The notes beneath the pieces were generated by a model. That model saw nothing but the letters and a program-made list of their open reading frames with translations, was not told the DNA's origin and searched no databases. DNA of 40,736 bases from Fibrobacterota bacterium (GTDB lineage: Bacteria; Fibrobacterota; Chitinivibrionia; Chitinivibrionales; Chitinispirillaceae): the NCBI GenBank assembly GCA_023412475.1, contig JAEYNR010000056.1, forward strand, positions 1-40,736, written 5' to 3'. Within the stretch, counting starts at the first letter, position 1. Every line of letters starts with the position of its first letter. Positions 17,501 to 24,569 of the stretch are shown one piece after another. Both the position numbers and the translations under genes were made by a program.

Positions 17501-18264
17501 TTGAGACGGGTTACAGTTTCCAGAATATCTCCAATTGTAGGAAGAAAAATAAGTATGTCACCTTCTTCACCATTCTGAAACAACTCCTGGACTGCATCAA
17601 GTACACCTTCGATGTAGCAATCCATGCTCTGCCCTTTCCACAATTCGATAGCCGGTTTGTACCGGATTTCAACCGGAAAAAGTCGTCCACTCACAGTAAT
17701 TACCGGTGCATGATTAAAGATGCGGGAGAAAAGGCCTGTATCTATAGTTGCAGATGAAATTATCAATCGAAGGTCCCTGCGTTTTGGCAGCAGCACCCGC
17801 ATATATCCCAGAAGAAAATCGATATTGACGGAACGCTCGTGTGCTTCATCAATGATTATTGTATCATATTTACTCAGAAGAGGGTCGTGAGACATTTCAG
17901 ACAGAAGAATTCCATCGGTCATAAATTTGATCTTTGTATCTGAATTCATCTGTTCACGAAAACGGATTTTGTATCCCACGGCATTTTTCTCTGATGTGCT
18001 GTTAAAGCAGGAACCTACGAATTGAGCTAAAGAGAGTGCTGCGATTCTGCGGGGTTGAGTACATCCAATTATCCCTCTTTGACCAAGTCCTGCTTCCAGA
18101 CATATTAGAGGTAACTGAGTAGTTTTGCCGGATCCGGTTTCACCAGAGATGATCGTAACCTGACTGGTACGGATCATTTTAATAATATCATCGCGTTTTT
18201 CGAAAATCGGAAGCTGTGTCTGGTATTCGTATTTCATATTTAATCGAAGGAAAAATGTATCCAT
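14581..18264 (-). CDS. hrpA: ATP-dependent RNA helicase HrpA (DEAH box)
   Basis: At 1227 residues this is a full-length HrpA, a DEAH helicase that in E. coli acts on mRNA and resolves stalled ribosomes. Helicase motifs are intact: Walker A GETGSGKTT (41-49), TQPRRIAA, DEAH (139-142), SAT (171-173), TNIAETSITVPG and QRAGRCGR. A winged-helix/HA2 region follows (LPLDPPLARML...AALSVDDPWGYREQRP), then an OB-like domain and the long C-terminal DUF3418 region typical of HrpA rather than HrpB. Two starts are possible, ATG 18264 and ATG 18237 (MKYEYQTQLPIF); neither has a visible Shine-Dalgarno sequence, so I keep the longer one. Its neighbours give no functional clue. Confidence 0.93.
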   Translation of the reverse strand: MDTFFLRLNMKYEYQTQLPIFEKRDDIIKMIRTSQVTIISGETGSGKTTQLPLICLEAGLGQRGIIGCTQPRRIAALSLAQFVGSCFNSTSEKNAVGYKIRFREQMNSDTKIKFMTDGILLSEMSHDPLLSKYDTIIIDEAHERSVNIDFLLGYMRVLLPKRRDLRLIISSATIDTGLFSRIFNHAPVITVSGRLFPVEIRYKPAIELWKGQSMDCYIEGVLDAVQELFQNGEEGDILIFLPTIGDILETVTRLNCLCDEEVTILPLHSRMSAALQQNIFRPVKGRKIVVATNIAETSITVPGIRFVIDSGLARMLSYEPSIGFTRMPIERISKASAQQRAGRCGRVSEGVCIRLYSEQDFLSRPNFTTPEINRTNLAGVILKMLSLGLGEASRFPFPQQSSHRALSDGYRQLQELGATNRKNQLSSLGKRMARLPLDPPLARMLMYACDNGTLAEVLIIAAALSVDDPWGYREQRPAHFRHPESDFMSFVSLWKAFHGNLNRKRFSKMELEKFCEKYHLLPLRMREWFDAHRQLELICRSISGRPLKNKNQAAYDTIHKSLLAGLMHGIAYRVDKGLYNGIQSGEIRPFPSSILFTKDSSWVLFHEIVETSKVYGRMAAIVKPQWIEEIFKAQCRYSWQDPWFDQQSGTVLAYEEVTFHGLKLVKNRIIDLSKKDPGKAHEIFIREALVKELAGKRFRFIRKNRETRQNIHKYEQKLRTSLFCGEHILEDLYEQQLPQVVCIRELVTKIKAMGGDSFLIFKEENLIIKHCAPSLYKYPDEIEICNQTIQILYSHAPEDESDGASMKVPEKVFRAVPLFYWEWFLPVFVKERIRHCLEMLKSRFQEKLDDSENAFNKLSEELSICTGPFPDALSRALRTHFGISISPDEISSIMPDNLFVRILVQNEKGVIVTSYRACRDFKAQNTSKSIGIRPIGWSRSCEHIEMEFGDQWEKVKFLKPAPVKCSRQVIPVATYPALHLERDSIWVRVFFSYDAALKSHIACIRKMTEQKIAESLAWEMESFRLPETLNRSLDKMLDIPTSEKLAERIFLDTVLNLSNDIPCDRESFSRYSQNAASRIPSAGNEVICLFEKIITGFCSCQKLLKKRLERHSAITSNAIREELIQAFTVYRKLLLSESIPVELVQLMPECLNGLLRRIDMGFLEPRKYKERNEIINQFDTQLGNLFAEMNWNSDMAIWRKRYLLEKQIIQQFSAPVPVRCQIPEISL

Positions 18265-18503
18265 AAATACGTTATTAAAGGGATAATATTAACCGGAATG
18301 AAATACAGGGGGCGGAATAGTTTTAGGTTTGGATGAAAACCGTCAGTATGTTTATGGGGTCGGTTTGATAATAACTTAAGGTTATGTCAATGCTAATACT
18401 GAAGAAATTGCGATTAAAGAATGTTATTGAACTGGAAATATCTCAATAGGATATTTTTTAGAAATAGAATTAAAAAGAGGTCTGAACAGTCTATGCTATG
18501 TTT

Positions 18504-18662
18504 TTATCTGGGCATATTTGCCCGTAAGTCGCTAATTTTTCCTACCGGAAAACCGGTATCTTTGGCGATCTGCTCATCGGATTTATTGGTTGTTAAAATT
18601 AATCTGACGGTTTCTGCTCCAATAGCGATACCTGCAAAATGAGCCTGTGTTTTTGAAAACAT
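18504..18662 (-). CDS. Small 52-residue HTH-like protein similar to Rpn protein tails
   Basis: This short frame starts ATG at 18662 and ends TAA at 18504-18506. An in-frame stop three codons before the ATG fixes the start. The sequence begins MFSKTQAHFAGIAIGAE and continues TVRLILTTNKSDEQIAKDTG then FPVGKISDLRANMPR. The segment LILTTNKSDEQIAKDTGFPV looks like a helix-turn-helix. It lines up with the C-terminal tail of the Rpn family protein at 40148-40736 (NMIKNNEPEEKIVLYTGLSM) with the Asn, Glu, Ile and TG positions shared. It may be a small DNA-binding protein, a free-standing Rpn tail, or a decayed remnant. A 7-bp inverted repeat lies just upstream. The ribosome site is weak (GAAGTG). Confidence 0.5.
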   Translation of the reverse strand: MFSKTQAHFAGIAIGAETVRLILTTNKSDEQIAKDTGFPVGKISDLRANMPR

Positions 18663-18669
18663 TGCACTT

Positions 18670-18687
18670 CAATACAGAATTGTATTG
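18670..18687 (-). promoter_or_regulatory. Inverted repeat upstream of the small HTH gene, possible operator
   Basis: CAATACA-GAAT-TGTATTG is a perfect 7-bp inverted repeat whose near edge is 8 bases before the start codon of the 52-residue protein. A further CAATACA lies at about 18706-18712. An autoregulatory site is the natural guess if the protein binds DNA. No convincing promoter could be chosen. The rest of 18265-18911 holds no other gene. Confidence 0.45.
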
Positions 18688-18827
18688 TATCAAACAGGAA
18701 TGCATCAATACAGTATGCTTGTTCTTTTCAAATAATTCCTATCGAATTGAATCAGTTTTCTTTAAATTCCCGCTCTATTAATCTAAATGGCCCTGTTTTC
18801 TGGTGTTTTTCTGGTTCGATCTTCTGA

Positions 18828-18856
18828 TTGATTATTACCGGAACCTGGCATATCTA
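18828..18856 (+). promoter_or_regulatory. Possible promoter for the barrel/membrane gene pair
   Basis: TTGATT (18828-18833), a 17-base spacer and TATCTA (18851-18856) face the gene at 18912, leaving a leader of about 50 bases. Match to consensus is moderate. Confidence 0.35.
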
Positions 18857-18911
18857 TTGCATATCAAAGACAGATAAAAATAAAATGTAAATATATGTAA
18901 TGAGGTAACTC

Positions 18912-19787
18912 ATGAATAAACTATCAGCAGTTGCCCTGTTTTTTCTATTCTTATCCAAACCAAATGCGGATCTGGACAGCTTCGATTATATCAGAGCTGG
19001 TGATACAGTTGATACTTACTGGTACAAATCAAAAACCGGAAAGCTATACACTGCAGAGTTACCTAAAAACCGTTCACTCTCCGATTATACGCCTCTGGGG
19101 TTTGTAAAACAGCCATCGTTTGTTAGAGGGGGAGGACTGCTTAATAAAAACGAGCATTCCTTGTTACTACATTTAGATGGAGATCTGTTGCCTCCGGCAA
19201 TTATGATGAGTTATAGCTATGGTCTATTGTACTGGTGGAATGCAGGGGTCGATTTCGGGGGAAACAGGGGGGTGTTTCAGGCATTGGTACGAACCCGTAT
19301 GGAGAATCTCAAGAGTCGCAAAACCGAAAGACTTTTCTGGTCAAACCAGATAAGTGCAGGATTTAAACATCATGAAATGAGTTTTAGTGACGATCTACAG
19401 TTTGATGATCAATCACTTGTGGGAATCATCGATAATTCCCTGGGGTTTAGGTTCGGTTCGATGAAAAAAGTCCTTTATCTTTTAACCATCTTTTACCTGG
19501 ATTATGATATTCATACACCACGGCGGCAAACCGATTATTATTTTTTTCCGGCCATGATTGGATTCGAGGCAATGATAGGCGAACATGCCAGCTTTTTTGT
19601 GGAAACAGGTGCAGTTTATTCAACTACAGGAATGCAGATGGCTGATAACAGAGTTCTTTATAAGAAAGACTGGTTCCCTACTGTAAAAATCGGTGTCGCC
19701 TGGAGAAGTGGGAAGAAAACTGCGATATACTACACTAGAGAAACCAAACTACTTTCCAGAGGCAGTCAACCAAAAGAGGTGAGATGA
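18912..19787 (+). CDS. Exported, probable outer-membrane beta-barrel protein of unknown function
   Basis: The 291-residue product carries a short signal peptide (residues about 1-19, AVALFFLFLSKPNA). From about residue 75 it shows alternating amphipathic strands separated by short polar turns (SLLLHLDGDLL, AIMMSYSYGLLYWWNAGVDF, VFQALVRTRMENL, LFWSNQISAGFKHH, SFFVETGAVYST, WFPTVKIGVAWRSG), as in outer-membrane barrels. The C-terminus does not end in the usual aromatic residue but continues about 25 residues further. I recognise no family. GAGGT lies 5 to 6 bases before the ATG. The next gene follows after 40 bases and probably shares the transcript, which ends at the hairpin at 20269-20290. 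Confidence 0.6.
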   Translation: MNKLSAVALFFLFLSKPNADLDSFDYIRAGDTVDTYWYKSKTGKLYTAELPKNRSLSDYTPLGFVKQPSFVRGGGLLNKNEHSLLLHLDGDLLPPAIMMSYSYGLLYWWNAGVDFGGNRGVFQALVRTRMENLKSRKTERLFWSNQISAGFKHHEMSFSDDLQFDDQSLVGIIDNSLGFRFGSMKKVLYLLTIFYLDYDIHTPRRQTDYYFFPAMIGFEAMIGEHASFFVETGAVYSTTGMQMADNRVLYKKDWFPTVKIGVAWRSGKKTAIYYTRETKLLSRGSQPKEVR

Positions 19788-19827
19788 AAATTATGTTTAT
19801 ACATACTAACTTTGAATAGAGGTGCTT

Positions 19828-20256
19828 ATGAAAAAGATACTATTTGTTGTTTTAACATTGATTCTTTTTGTGGCAGAGAATTCGTCTGGAAATGTCCTCT
19901 CAAGGAAAGTAAGACTTCATATCATTACTGCACCACTAATCACAATCAGTGGCATTTATTCATCTTCACAAGCATTGAGGAATACCGATCATAGTCATAC
20001 CCGCGCTGCAGCAGTGACAGATCTAGTGCTTTTGGGTTCTCAGACGAGTGCCGGTTTGCTGCTACTTATTGGTGATGATGAATTTTATCCGGTGGTGAGG
20101 AGGATCCACAGAATTATTGGAATGGGAGTAATTGCATCGGGTTTATGGCTAAGTGTTGCCAATACAGTTGATGACAGGGTACCTAAGGCTGCCCGATTTG
20201 CAGCTTACGGACAAACCGTAATGGCAGTTGGTCCGCAGTTGCTGTTTTCATTCTGA
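19828..20256 (+). CDS. Small membrane protein of unknown function
   Basis: The protein has 142 residues from the ATG at 19828, preceded by AGAGG at 19818-19822; the frame open from 19822 begins inside that ribosome site. An N-terminal hydrophobic segment (ILFVVLTLILFVA) could be a signal peptide or first membrane helix. Three more hydrophobic segments follow: IITAPLITISGIYSSS, AVTDLVLLGSQTSAGLLLLIG and MGVIASGLWLSVAN, and a last one near the C-terminus (YGQTVMAVGPQLLFSF). Conserved-looking histidines occur between them (LHIITAP, RRIHRIIG), an arrangement reminiscent of small haem-binding membrane proteins, but I cannot support that assignment. It follows the barrel-like protein by 40 bases. 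Confidence 0.6.
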   Translation: MKKILFVVLTLILFVAENSSGNVLSRKVRLHIITAPLITISGIYSSSQALRNTDHSHTRAAAVTDLVLLGSQTSAGLLLLIGDDEFYPVVRRIHRIIGMGVIASGLWLSVANTVDDRVPKAARFAAYGQTVMAVGPQLLFSF

Positions 20257-20268
20257 TTTAGCAGATTT

Positions 20269-20298
20269 GGAGCGGCACTTTTGCCGCTTCTATCGTTT
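20269..20298 (+). terminator. Probable terminator between convergent genes
   Basis: GGAGCGGCA and TGCCGCTTC (20269-20290) form a 9-bp stem with one G-U pair and a 4-base loop, then TATCGTTTT. It lies 13 bases after the small membrane protein gene. The T run is displaced, so efficiency is uncertain. On the minus strand no T run follows for the GH44 gene. Confidence 0.55.
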
Positions 20299-20321
20299 TA
20301 CCGGAAAAACAAATCATTTGT

Positions 20322-22235
20322 TCACTTAGCCCGCAGCATAATTATCCGATGATTTTGCTTTCCAGCTTTTAGCCAGTATACACCCGGGGAAATTCCACTC
20401 AGCGAGAACCGGCAATGATTCATTCCAGCTTTAAGATCCCATTTCCGCAGCAGTGTTCCGTTAGTTGAAAATAAAAATACTGATGATGGCAAGTTAAGTT
20501 CTGATTTAACATTTAAATACTTTCCATTTACCCACATGTCCAAATTGTACTTTGCAACCTTTTTATTCTTTCTGATATGGGCAACTTCGGATGATAAAAT
20601 GACTGCAGTAACTGAAAGGGGAGGAAGTTCAATAGTGAAATTATTATTTGAAATTTCAAGAGCAGAATTTTGCAAAGCATTATCTGAAACACTTTTGAAT
20701 GTTTCTCCGCTAAGATTTTTCAGTTGCAATACAGGAACATTTCCAGTAAGGGGATTGAAGTCCTTAATTGAGACATCTGCAGAATGGTTACGTGACTGAT
20801 CCCGGTTCACAAATATTATTGTCATGGAATCTTCTGAATCATTTATCGTGCTGTAGGCCGATAGCATAGTATCAAGATCGGAAGAGCTTTTCACATAATT
20901 TTGTTTCATGAATCTGGTAAACAGGTGAAGAACTTCATATTGCCCGGGATACCATTCCCAGGGAGTAAAGACCTCAACATCAGGCTGTCTGGCAAATTCC
21001 CCCAGATGAGAAGCGTACCATACAGCATTGAGGGAAGCGTTGTCATGATAGATTGCTCCGCATTCTGTGACGCTAAATGTTACACCGTGATTATCACCCA
21101 TATACTGTTTGAGCCATCGACGGACTCTCTCCATTATAAACTCTTTGGTAGTATCCTGATTCCACCCGTTTGGGCCGATCTTTTTTACTCCATTTGCCTT
21201 GGGATAATCGTAGGTGGTGTCAAACCATATCCGGTGCAATTGAGTGATGTTATGAATATCATCAGAGGTGTTCATGGATGGGTAGAAATGAAAGTCAAAC
21301 ACATCGATGAGGCGAATCCCTGAGGAGGACTGTTCCTGAGCAAGTAGTTTAATAAAGTATTCCAGCCATATATATTTTCTGATGTTTCCATTTTCTGTGA
21401 TTGAAAGGGTAGAACTATTCCAGTTATACCACTGCCATTCGTTTGTGGTAACCGGTCCCACAAGTTTGATTTGGGGAAACTTTTTCCGCGCAGTGCTGGC
21501 AACTGCAATATAGTTGTCAATGAAGGTCTGCCAGGGAACCGAATCTTTCATTACATCATCATGAGTACCATCCCAGATATCAGGTTCGTTATCCATATTC
21601 CAGTACTGGAACAGTTTCTTTTCCAACCCGATTCCATCATCTGCAAACCAGTGGTCAAGTATCGCCGTGGTGGATTCTGCCGGCCAGGGCTTAAGGTAAA
21701 GGTTGTAATTCCCCTCAGTCAGCAGTTCTGTGCCATCATCAGTGACACTGCCACCACCTGCGAGGTTAAATTCTCTTGGTGGATAAGTGCCTTCGTGCTG
21801 TTGGCTCCACTGCCAATCATTCCAGTTATTTTTGTTATTATCAGCAACCCACCCCAGAAGCTGGAAGCTGAAAAGTCCGATAACTCCAGATAATTTGCTT
21901 TGAATTTCCAGTGCTGAAAAGTCCCAGTCGTGAGAATAAACGTTATTGAACCAGTCTGGATGGGAGGACAATTTGGCTCTCCAGTTGTATTTAGTCTGAT
22001 TGTTTCCTCCACCCAGGCGAATGATTTTTACACCGCAGTCTTTATAAAGTTTTATAATTGAGTCACTGGTGGGTTTTGATGGATCATCAGAGATTCCATG
22101 ATTTTTTCCATAGATTAAAGGGCTGATACGGTGTTTTTGAGCAGAAGCATCTATTTTTATAGTGATGGCAATCGAAGGAAAGCAAAAGATGAGCAATAGG
22201 GGAGTGAGTTTGAGAAAAATGGAGTTTATGTTCAT
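20322..22235 (-). CDS. Secreted glycoside hydrolase family 44 (endoglucanase/xyloglucanase) with C-terminal sorting module
   Basis: GH44 enzymes are retaining endo-beta-1,4-glucanases, often active on xyloglucan and mixed substrates. The 637-residue protein has a signal peptide (1-24), the family's opening segments (ISPLIYGKNHG; IIRLGGGNNQTKYNW; LLGWVADN) and both catalytic glutamates: Glu217 in YWNMDNEPDIW, the likely acid/base, and Glu391 in VTECGAIYHD, the likely nucleophile. Their spacing (174) agrees with known GH44 enzymes. A beta-sandwich region follows to about 560 (LPPLSVTAVIL). The last 70 residues (VFLFSTNGTLLRKWDL...GVYWLKAGKQNHRIIML) look like the Por/T9SS-like sorting module, so secretion to the cell surface is inferred. 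It is divergent from the histidine kinase, with a palindrome between them. Confidence 0.9.
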   Translation of the reverse strand: MNINSIFLKLTPLLLIFCFPSIAITIKIDASAQKHRISPLIYGKNHGISDDPSKPTSDSIIKLYKDCGVKIIRLGGGNNQTKYNWRAKLSSHPDWFNNVYSHDWDFSALEIQSKLSGVIGLFSFQLLGWVADNNKNNWNDWQWSQQHEGTYPPREFNLAGGGSVTDDGTELLTEGNYNLYLKPWPAESTTAILDHWFADDGIGLEKKLFQYWNMDNEPDIWDGTHDDVMKDSVPWQTFIDNYIAVASTARKKFPQIKLVGPVTTNEWQWYNWNSSTLSITENGNIRKYIWLEYFIKLLAQEQSSSGIRLIDVFDFHFYPSMNTSDDIHNITQLHRIWFDTTYDYPKANGVKKIGPNGWNQDTTKEFIMERVRRWLKQYMGDNHGVTFSVTECGAIYHDNASLNAVWYASHLGEFARQPDVEVFTPWEWYPGQYEVLHLFTRFMKQNYVKSSSDLDTMLSAYSTINDSEDSMTIIFVNRDQSRNHSADVSIKDFNPLTGNVPVLQLKNLSGETFKSVSDNALQNSALEISNNNFTIELPPLSVTAVILSSEVAHIRKNKKVAKYNLDMWVNGKYLNVKSELNLPSSVFLFSTNGTLLRKWDLKAGMNHCRFSLSGISPGVYWLKAGKQNHRIIMLRAK

Positions 22236-22342
22236 AATAACGTCTTTCTACTGTTGGGGAAAGAATGCTGATTTTCTGCGGATCCACACTTCACTCATTT
22301 GGCACTAAAATAAGATAATAGTGCAATTCATTATGTTAGCAT

Positions 22343-22364
22343 ATACCTTTTTTAAAAAAGGTAT
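22343..22364. promoter_or_regulatory. Perfect 22-base palindrome between GH44 and the histidine kinase gene
   Basis: ATACCTTTTTT is followed directly by its exact complement AAAAAAGGTAT. An outer pair, TGCAATT (22322-22328) and AATTGCA (22368-22374), flanks it. It lies about 107 bases before the GH44 start and 90 bases before the kinase start, a position fitting an operator shared by both genes. On either strand the arms end in an internal T/A block with no free U tract, so a terminator is less likely. Confidence 0.5.
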
Positions 22365-22453
22365 GGAAATTGCAAACAGATGGATGAATGTAAGGTATTT
22401 AATAACATAGGTGGTTTTCCAGGAAAAAGCTGCAATTTTTGGAGTGGTTCAAT

Positions 22454-23491
22454 TTGAGTTATTCTACTAGGACTACTTTCATTATCATTCTAAATGCGTT
22501 TTTAATTTTTTCACTTTTTATTCTGGATAATCTGACGGGGCACAATTTTAGTTTTTTCTTATTTTATCTGATTCCAGTATACATTGGCACATCCTACACA
22601 GGGCTTTCAGGAGGCATCGTATTTTCTCTTCTTGCTACATTTTCCTGGTTTGTAGTTGAACTGCGTTCCTATGAAACCTTACGTGTAACTCAATTTATCT
22701 TATGGAATACCTTTTCTCGCCTGATTCTTTATTTTCTTCTGGTGTTATCTGTAATTTATACAAAACAGAGTGTGAAACAACGGGATATTCTTAAAAAAAG
22801 ATCAGAAGAACTTCTTGTGGCAAACCGGGACCTGCAAAGTTTTGCCTATTCGATTTCCCATGATCTGAGAAACCCAGTCAGCATAATCATTGCATTCAGC
22901 GAACTAATCATAGAATCAGGTGGAAATCTCAATGAAGAGCAAAAAGAATCGCTTACTAGAATCATCTCAGAAGGTAATAGGGTAAAGGAGATCATCAATG
23001 ATCTTCTTCGTCTGACAAAAATTGGGGCACGGGAGCTCTCACTATCCAAAATAAATCTAAGTGAGATTGCACGGGATTCGATAAAAAATCTAAGTGCAAC
23101 ATACGATACTACCAAATATGAAATTGAGATTGAGCCACAGATGATGGTGAATGCTGATGCAGGCTTAATTCGGCTAGTTTTTGACAATCTTATAGGCAAT
23201 GCCCTGAAATTCTCAGCTAAATCAGATTCACCCCGAATATGGATAGGTTGGGAGAAGAAAGTGAAAGAGAAAGTTTATTATGTCAAAGATAACGGAACCG
23301 GGTTCGATGCCGAAAAAGCTGATGGTATATTTGATCCTTTTGTGCGGGTACATTCATCCAGAGACTATCCTGGAACCGGTATTGGGTTGTCGATCGTAAG
23401 ACGAATCGTTGAGCGCCACAGTGGAAGGATCTGGGTTTCTACAGCCCCAAATAAAGGAACTGCATTTTTTTTTACACTTTCTGCGAATTAA
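22454..23491 (+). CDS. Membrane-bound sensor histidine kinase (orphan)
   Basis: The kinase has 345 residues from a TTG at 22454, chosen because GGAG (22441-22444) lies 9 bases upstream; an in-frame TTG at 22439 has only a distant AGGAAA, and no ATG is available near the first helix. Four hydrophobic segments fill residues about 6-100 (including FLFYLIPVYIGTSYTGLSGG), a membrane module common in bacterial sensor kinases. The HisKA box is SFAYSISHDLRNPV with His136. The ATPase part has an N box (NLIGNALKFS), a G1 box (VKDNGTGFD) and a G2 box (GTGIGLSIV), all intact. No response regulator is in the window. Its place between GH44 and the GH3 operon suggests sensing related to polysaccharide use, but that is inference. 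Confidence 0.88.
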   Translation: MSYSTRTTFIIILNAFLIFSLFILDNLTGHNFSFFLFYLIPVYIGTSYTGLSGGIVFSLLATFSWFVVELRSYETLRVTQFILWNTFSRLILYFLLVLSVIYTKQSVKQRDILKKRSEELLVANRDLQSFAYSISHDLRNPVSIIIAFSELIIESGGNLNEEQKESLTRIISEGNRVKEIINDLLRLTKIGARELSLSKINLSEIARDSIKNLSATYDTTKYEIEIEPQMMVNADAGLIRLVFDNLIGNALKFSAKSDSPRIWIGWEKKVKEKVYYVKDNGTGFDAEKADGIFDPFVRVHSSRDYPGTGIGLSIVRRIVERHSGRIWVSTAPNKGTAFFFTLSAN

Positions 23492-24166
23492 CTATTTGTT
23501 ATTGACCATCTATACCCGGAAACACCTTTCCTGCGATTTGTTGCAAACGGCTTATCTGTGGCTATACTATTATTTATTGCAGTTTCGTCTTCCTATCAGC
23601 TTAACCAACCTTCGCTCCCGTCTTGAAGCAAAGGATTGATATGATACTGTGTTTTGGAGAAGAGAGATTTAAAAGAATAGTATGATAAGTTTTAAAAAAG
23701 GAAGGGGGATAAAAATGGCTCTTTAAATGTGTTAAATCATTGAAATAGCCTTTTAAAAGCTTTCCTGGGTTGGAAAAGTTATGCTCCTCAGAGGTGCTAT
23801 TTTTCACGTTTGCCTGAACTATATTACCCATGTATATTACTAATTTCTTGAACATTTGAAACTTACTCGCATTATAAATTGTTGCATTGAAACGTAGTTT
23901 AACTTTTCATTTATACGCTTCAAATGCAGATAATGTTTTGAAATCAAACAGTTCAGATCAATAAAGAATTGAACCTAAAAACCGCAGCAGGTAACTTATG
24001 AAGAACAGTAAGGTATTGGGTAACAGGTATGCTTGAAGCCTTCGATGGTTTTATCGACTGCTGATAAAACGGAAAGGATTCAAAACTCTCAGTATTATTA
24101 CTGTTATTTATGGCAATCTACTACAGTTTTTAGATTAAACTATCCATTCTGAGAGAGGGTTAAAAT
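23492..24166. other. Intergenic region, 675 bases, no gene identified
   Basis: The region is AT-rich. Small frames on both strands show no recognisable protein sequence. A short stem TTTTATC...GATAAAA lies at about 24046-24069 in a slightly more GC-rich leader-like stretch (23980-24075) before the sorting-module gene, but it fits no riboswitch class I know. AGAGAGGG lies just before the ATG at 24167. Confidence 0.5.
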
Positions 24167-24556
24167 ATGAACCGCATAGTATCGACGCTTGTGTGTGGAG
24201 CGGTCTTTCTGGTAACCTCGGCTTTTGCTGCCGAGTGGCAGAAAGAGAGTGAGTCTTTTGAATTTCCAGCTTCCGCTGTTAAAAGGGTCAACAATATATC
24301 CAGAAACTGCATTCTTTCGAATGCGAGATTGTGTGGAAAAAATCAGGTTGCTTTCAGATATTCTCTTCCTTCCAATGTAGCTGCAGATCTGGAAATCTAC
24401 TCAGTAAGTGGTGTCAGGCTGGCGTCGATACCAGTTACCAGTAAAACTACCAGTGTTAGCTGGAAAAGCCCCACCAGGCATGCTTCAGGGATTTACACTG
24501 CAATACTGAAGACCTCAGATATACAGAAATCAATCCGTTTTGTAATCGCAAATTAA
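24167..24556 (+). CDS. Mini secreted protein: signal peptide plus C-terminal sorting module only
   Basis: This 129-residue protein begins with a signal peptide (1-22, VSTLVCGAVFLVTSAFA). Apart from a linker of about 35 residues, the remainder (about 50-129) is a sorting-module-like beta-sandwich: QVAFRYSLPSNVAADLEIYS, VSGVRLASIPVTS, HASGIYTAIL, KSIRFVIAN. That pattern (an LEIYSVSG strand, a GIYxAxL strand, then a short basic C-terminal strand) is what large Por/T9SS-like cargo carries at its end. There is no catalytic or binding domain of its own. The gene ends 13 bases before the GH3 gene and must be co-transcribed with it. It may act as a surface anchor or accessory subunit for GH3, or be a relic of a larger protein. 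Confidence 0.65.
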   Translation: MNRIVSTLVCGAVFLVTSAFAAEWQKESESFEFPASAVKRVNNISRNCILSNARLCGKNQVAFRYSLPSNVAADLEIYSVSGVRLASIPVTSKTTSVSWKSPTRHASGIYTAILKTSDIQKSIRFVIAN

Positions 24557-24569
24557 GGATAAAATAAAA

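Noticed and set aside
18421..18642. 73-residue plus-strand frame
   Set aside because: It is the antisense of the better-supported 52-residue HTH-like frame and has no protein-like features or ribosome site.
23601..23855. 84-residue minus-strand frame
   Set aside because: Composition is that of AT-rich intergenic DNA; no ribosome site or recognisable motif.
23980..24075. Riboswitch before the sorting-module gene
   Set aside because: A weak stem and some GC-richer sequence are present, but no core motif of a known class (for example c-di-GMP) can be placed.
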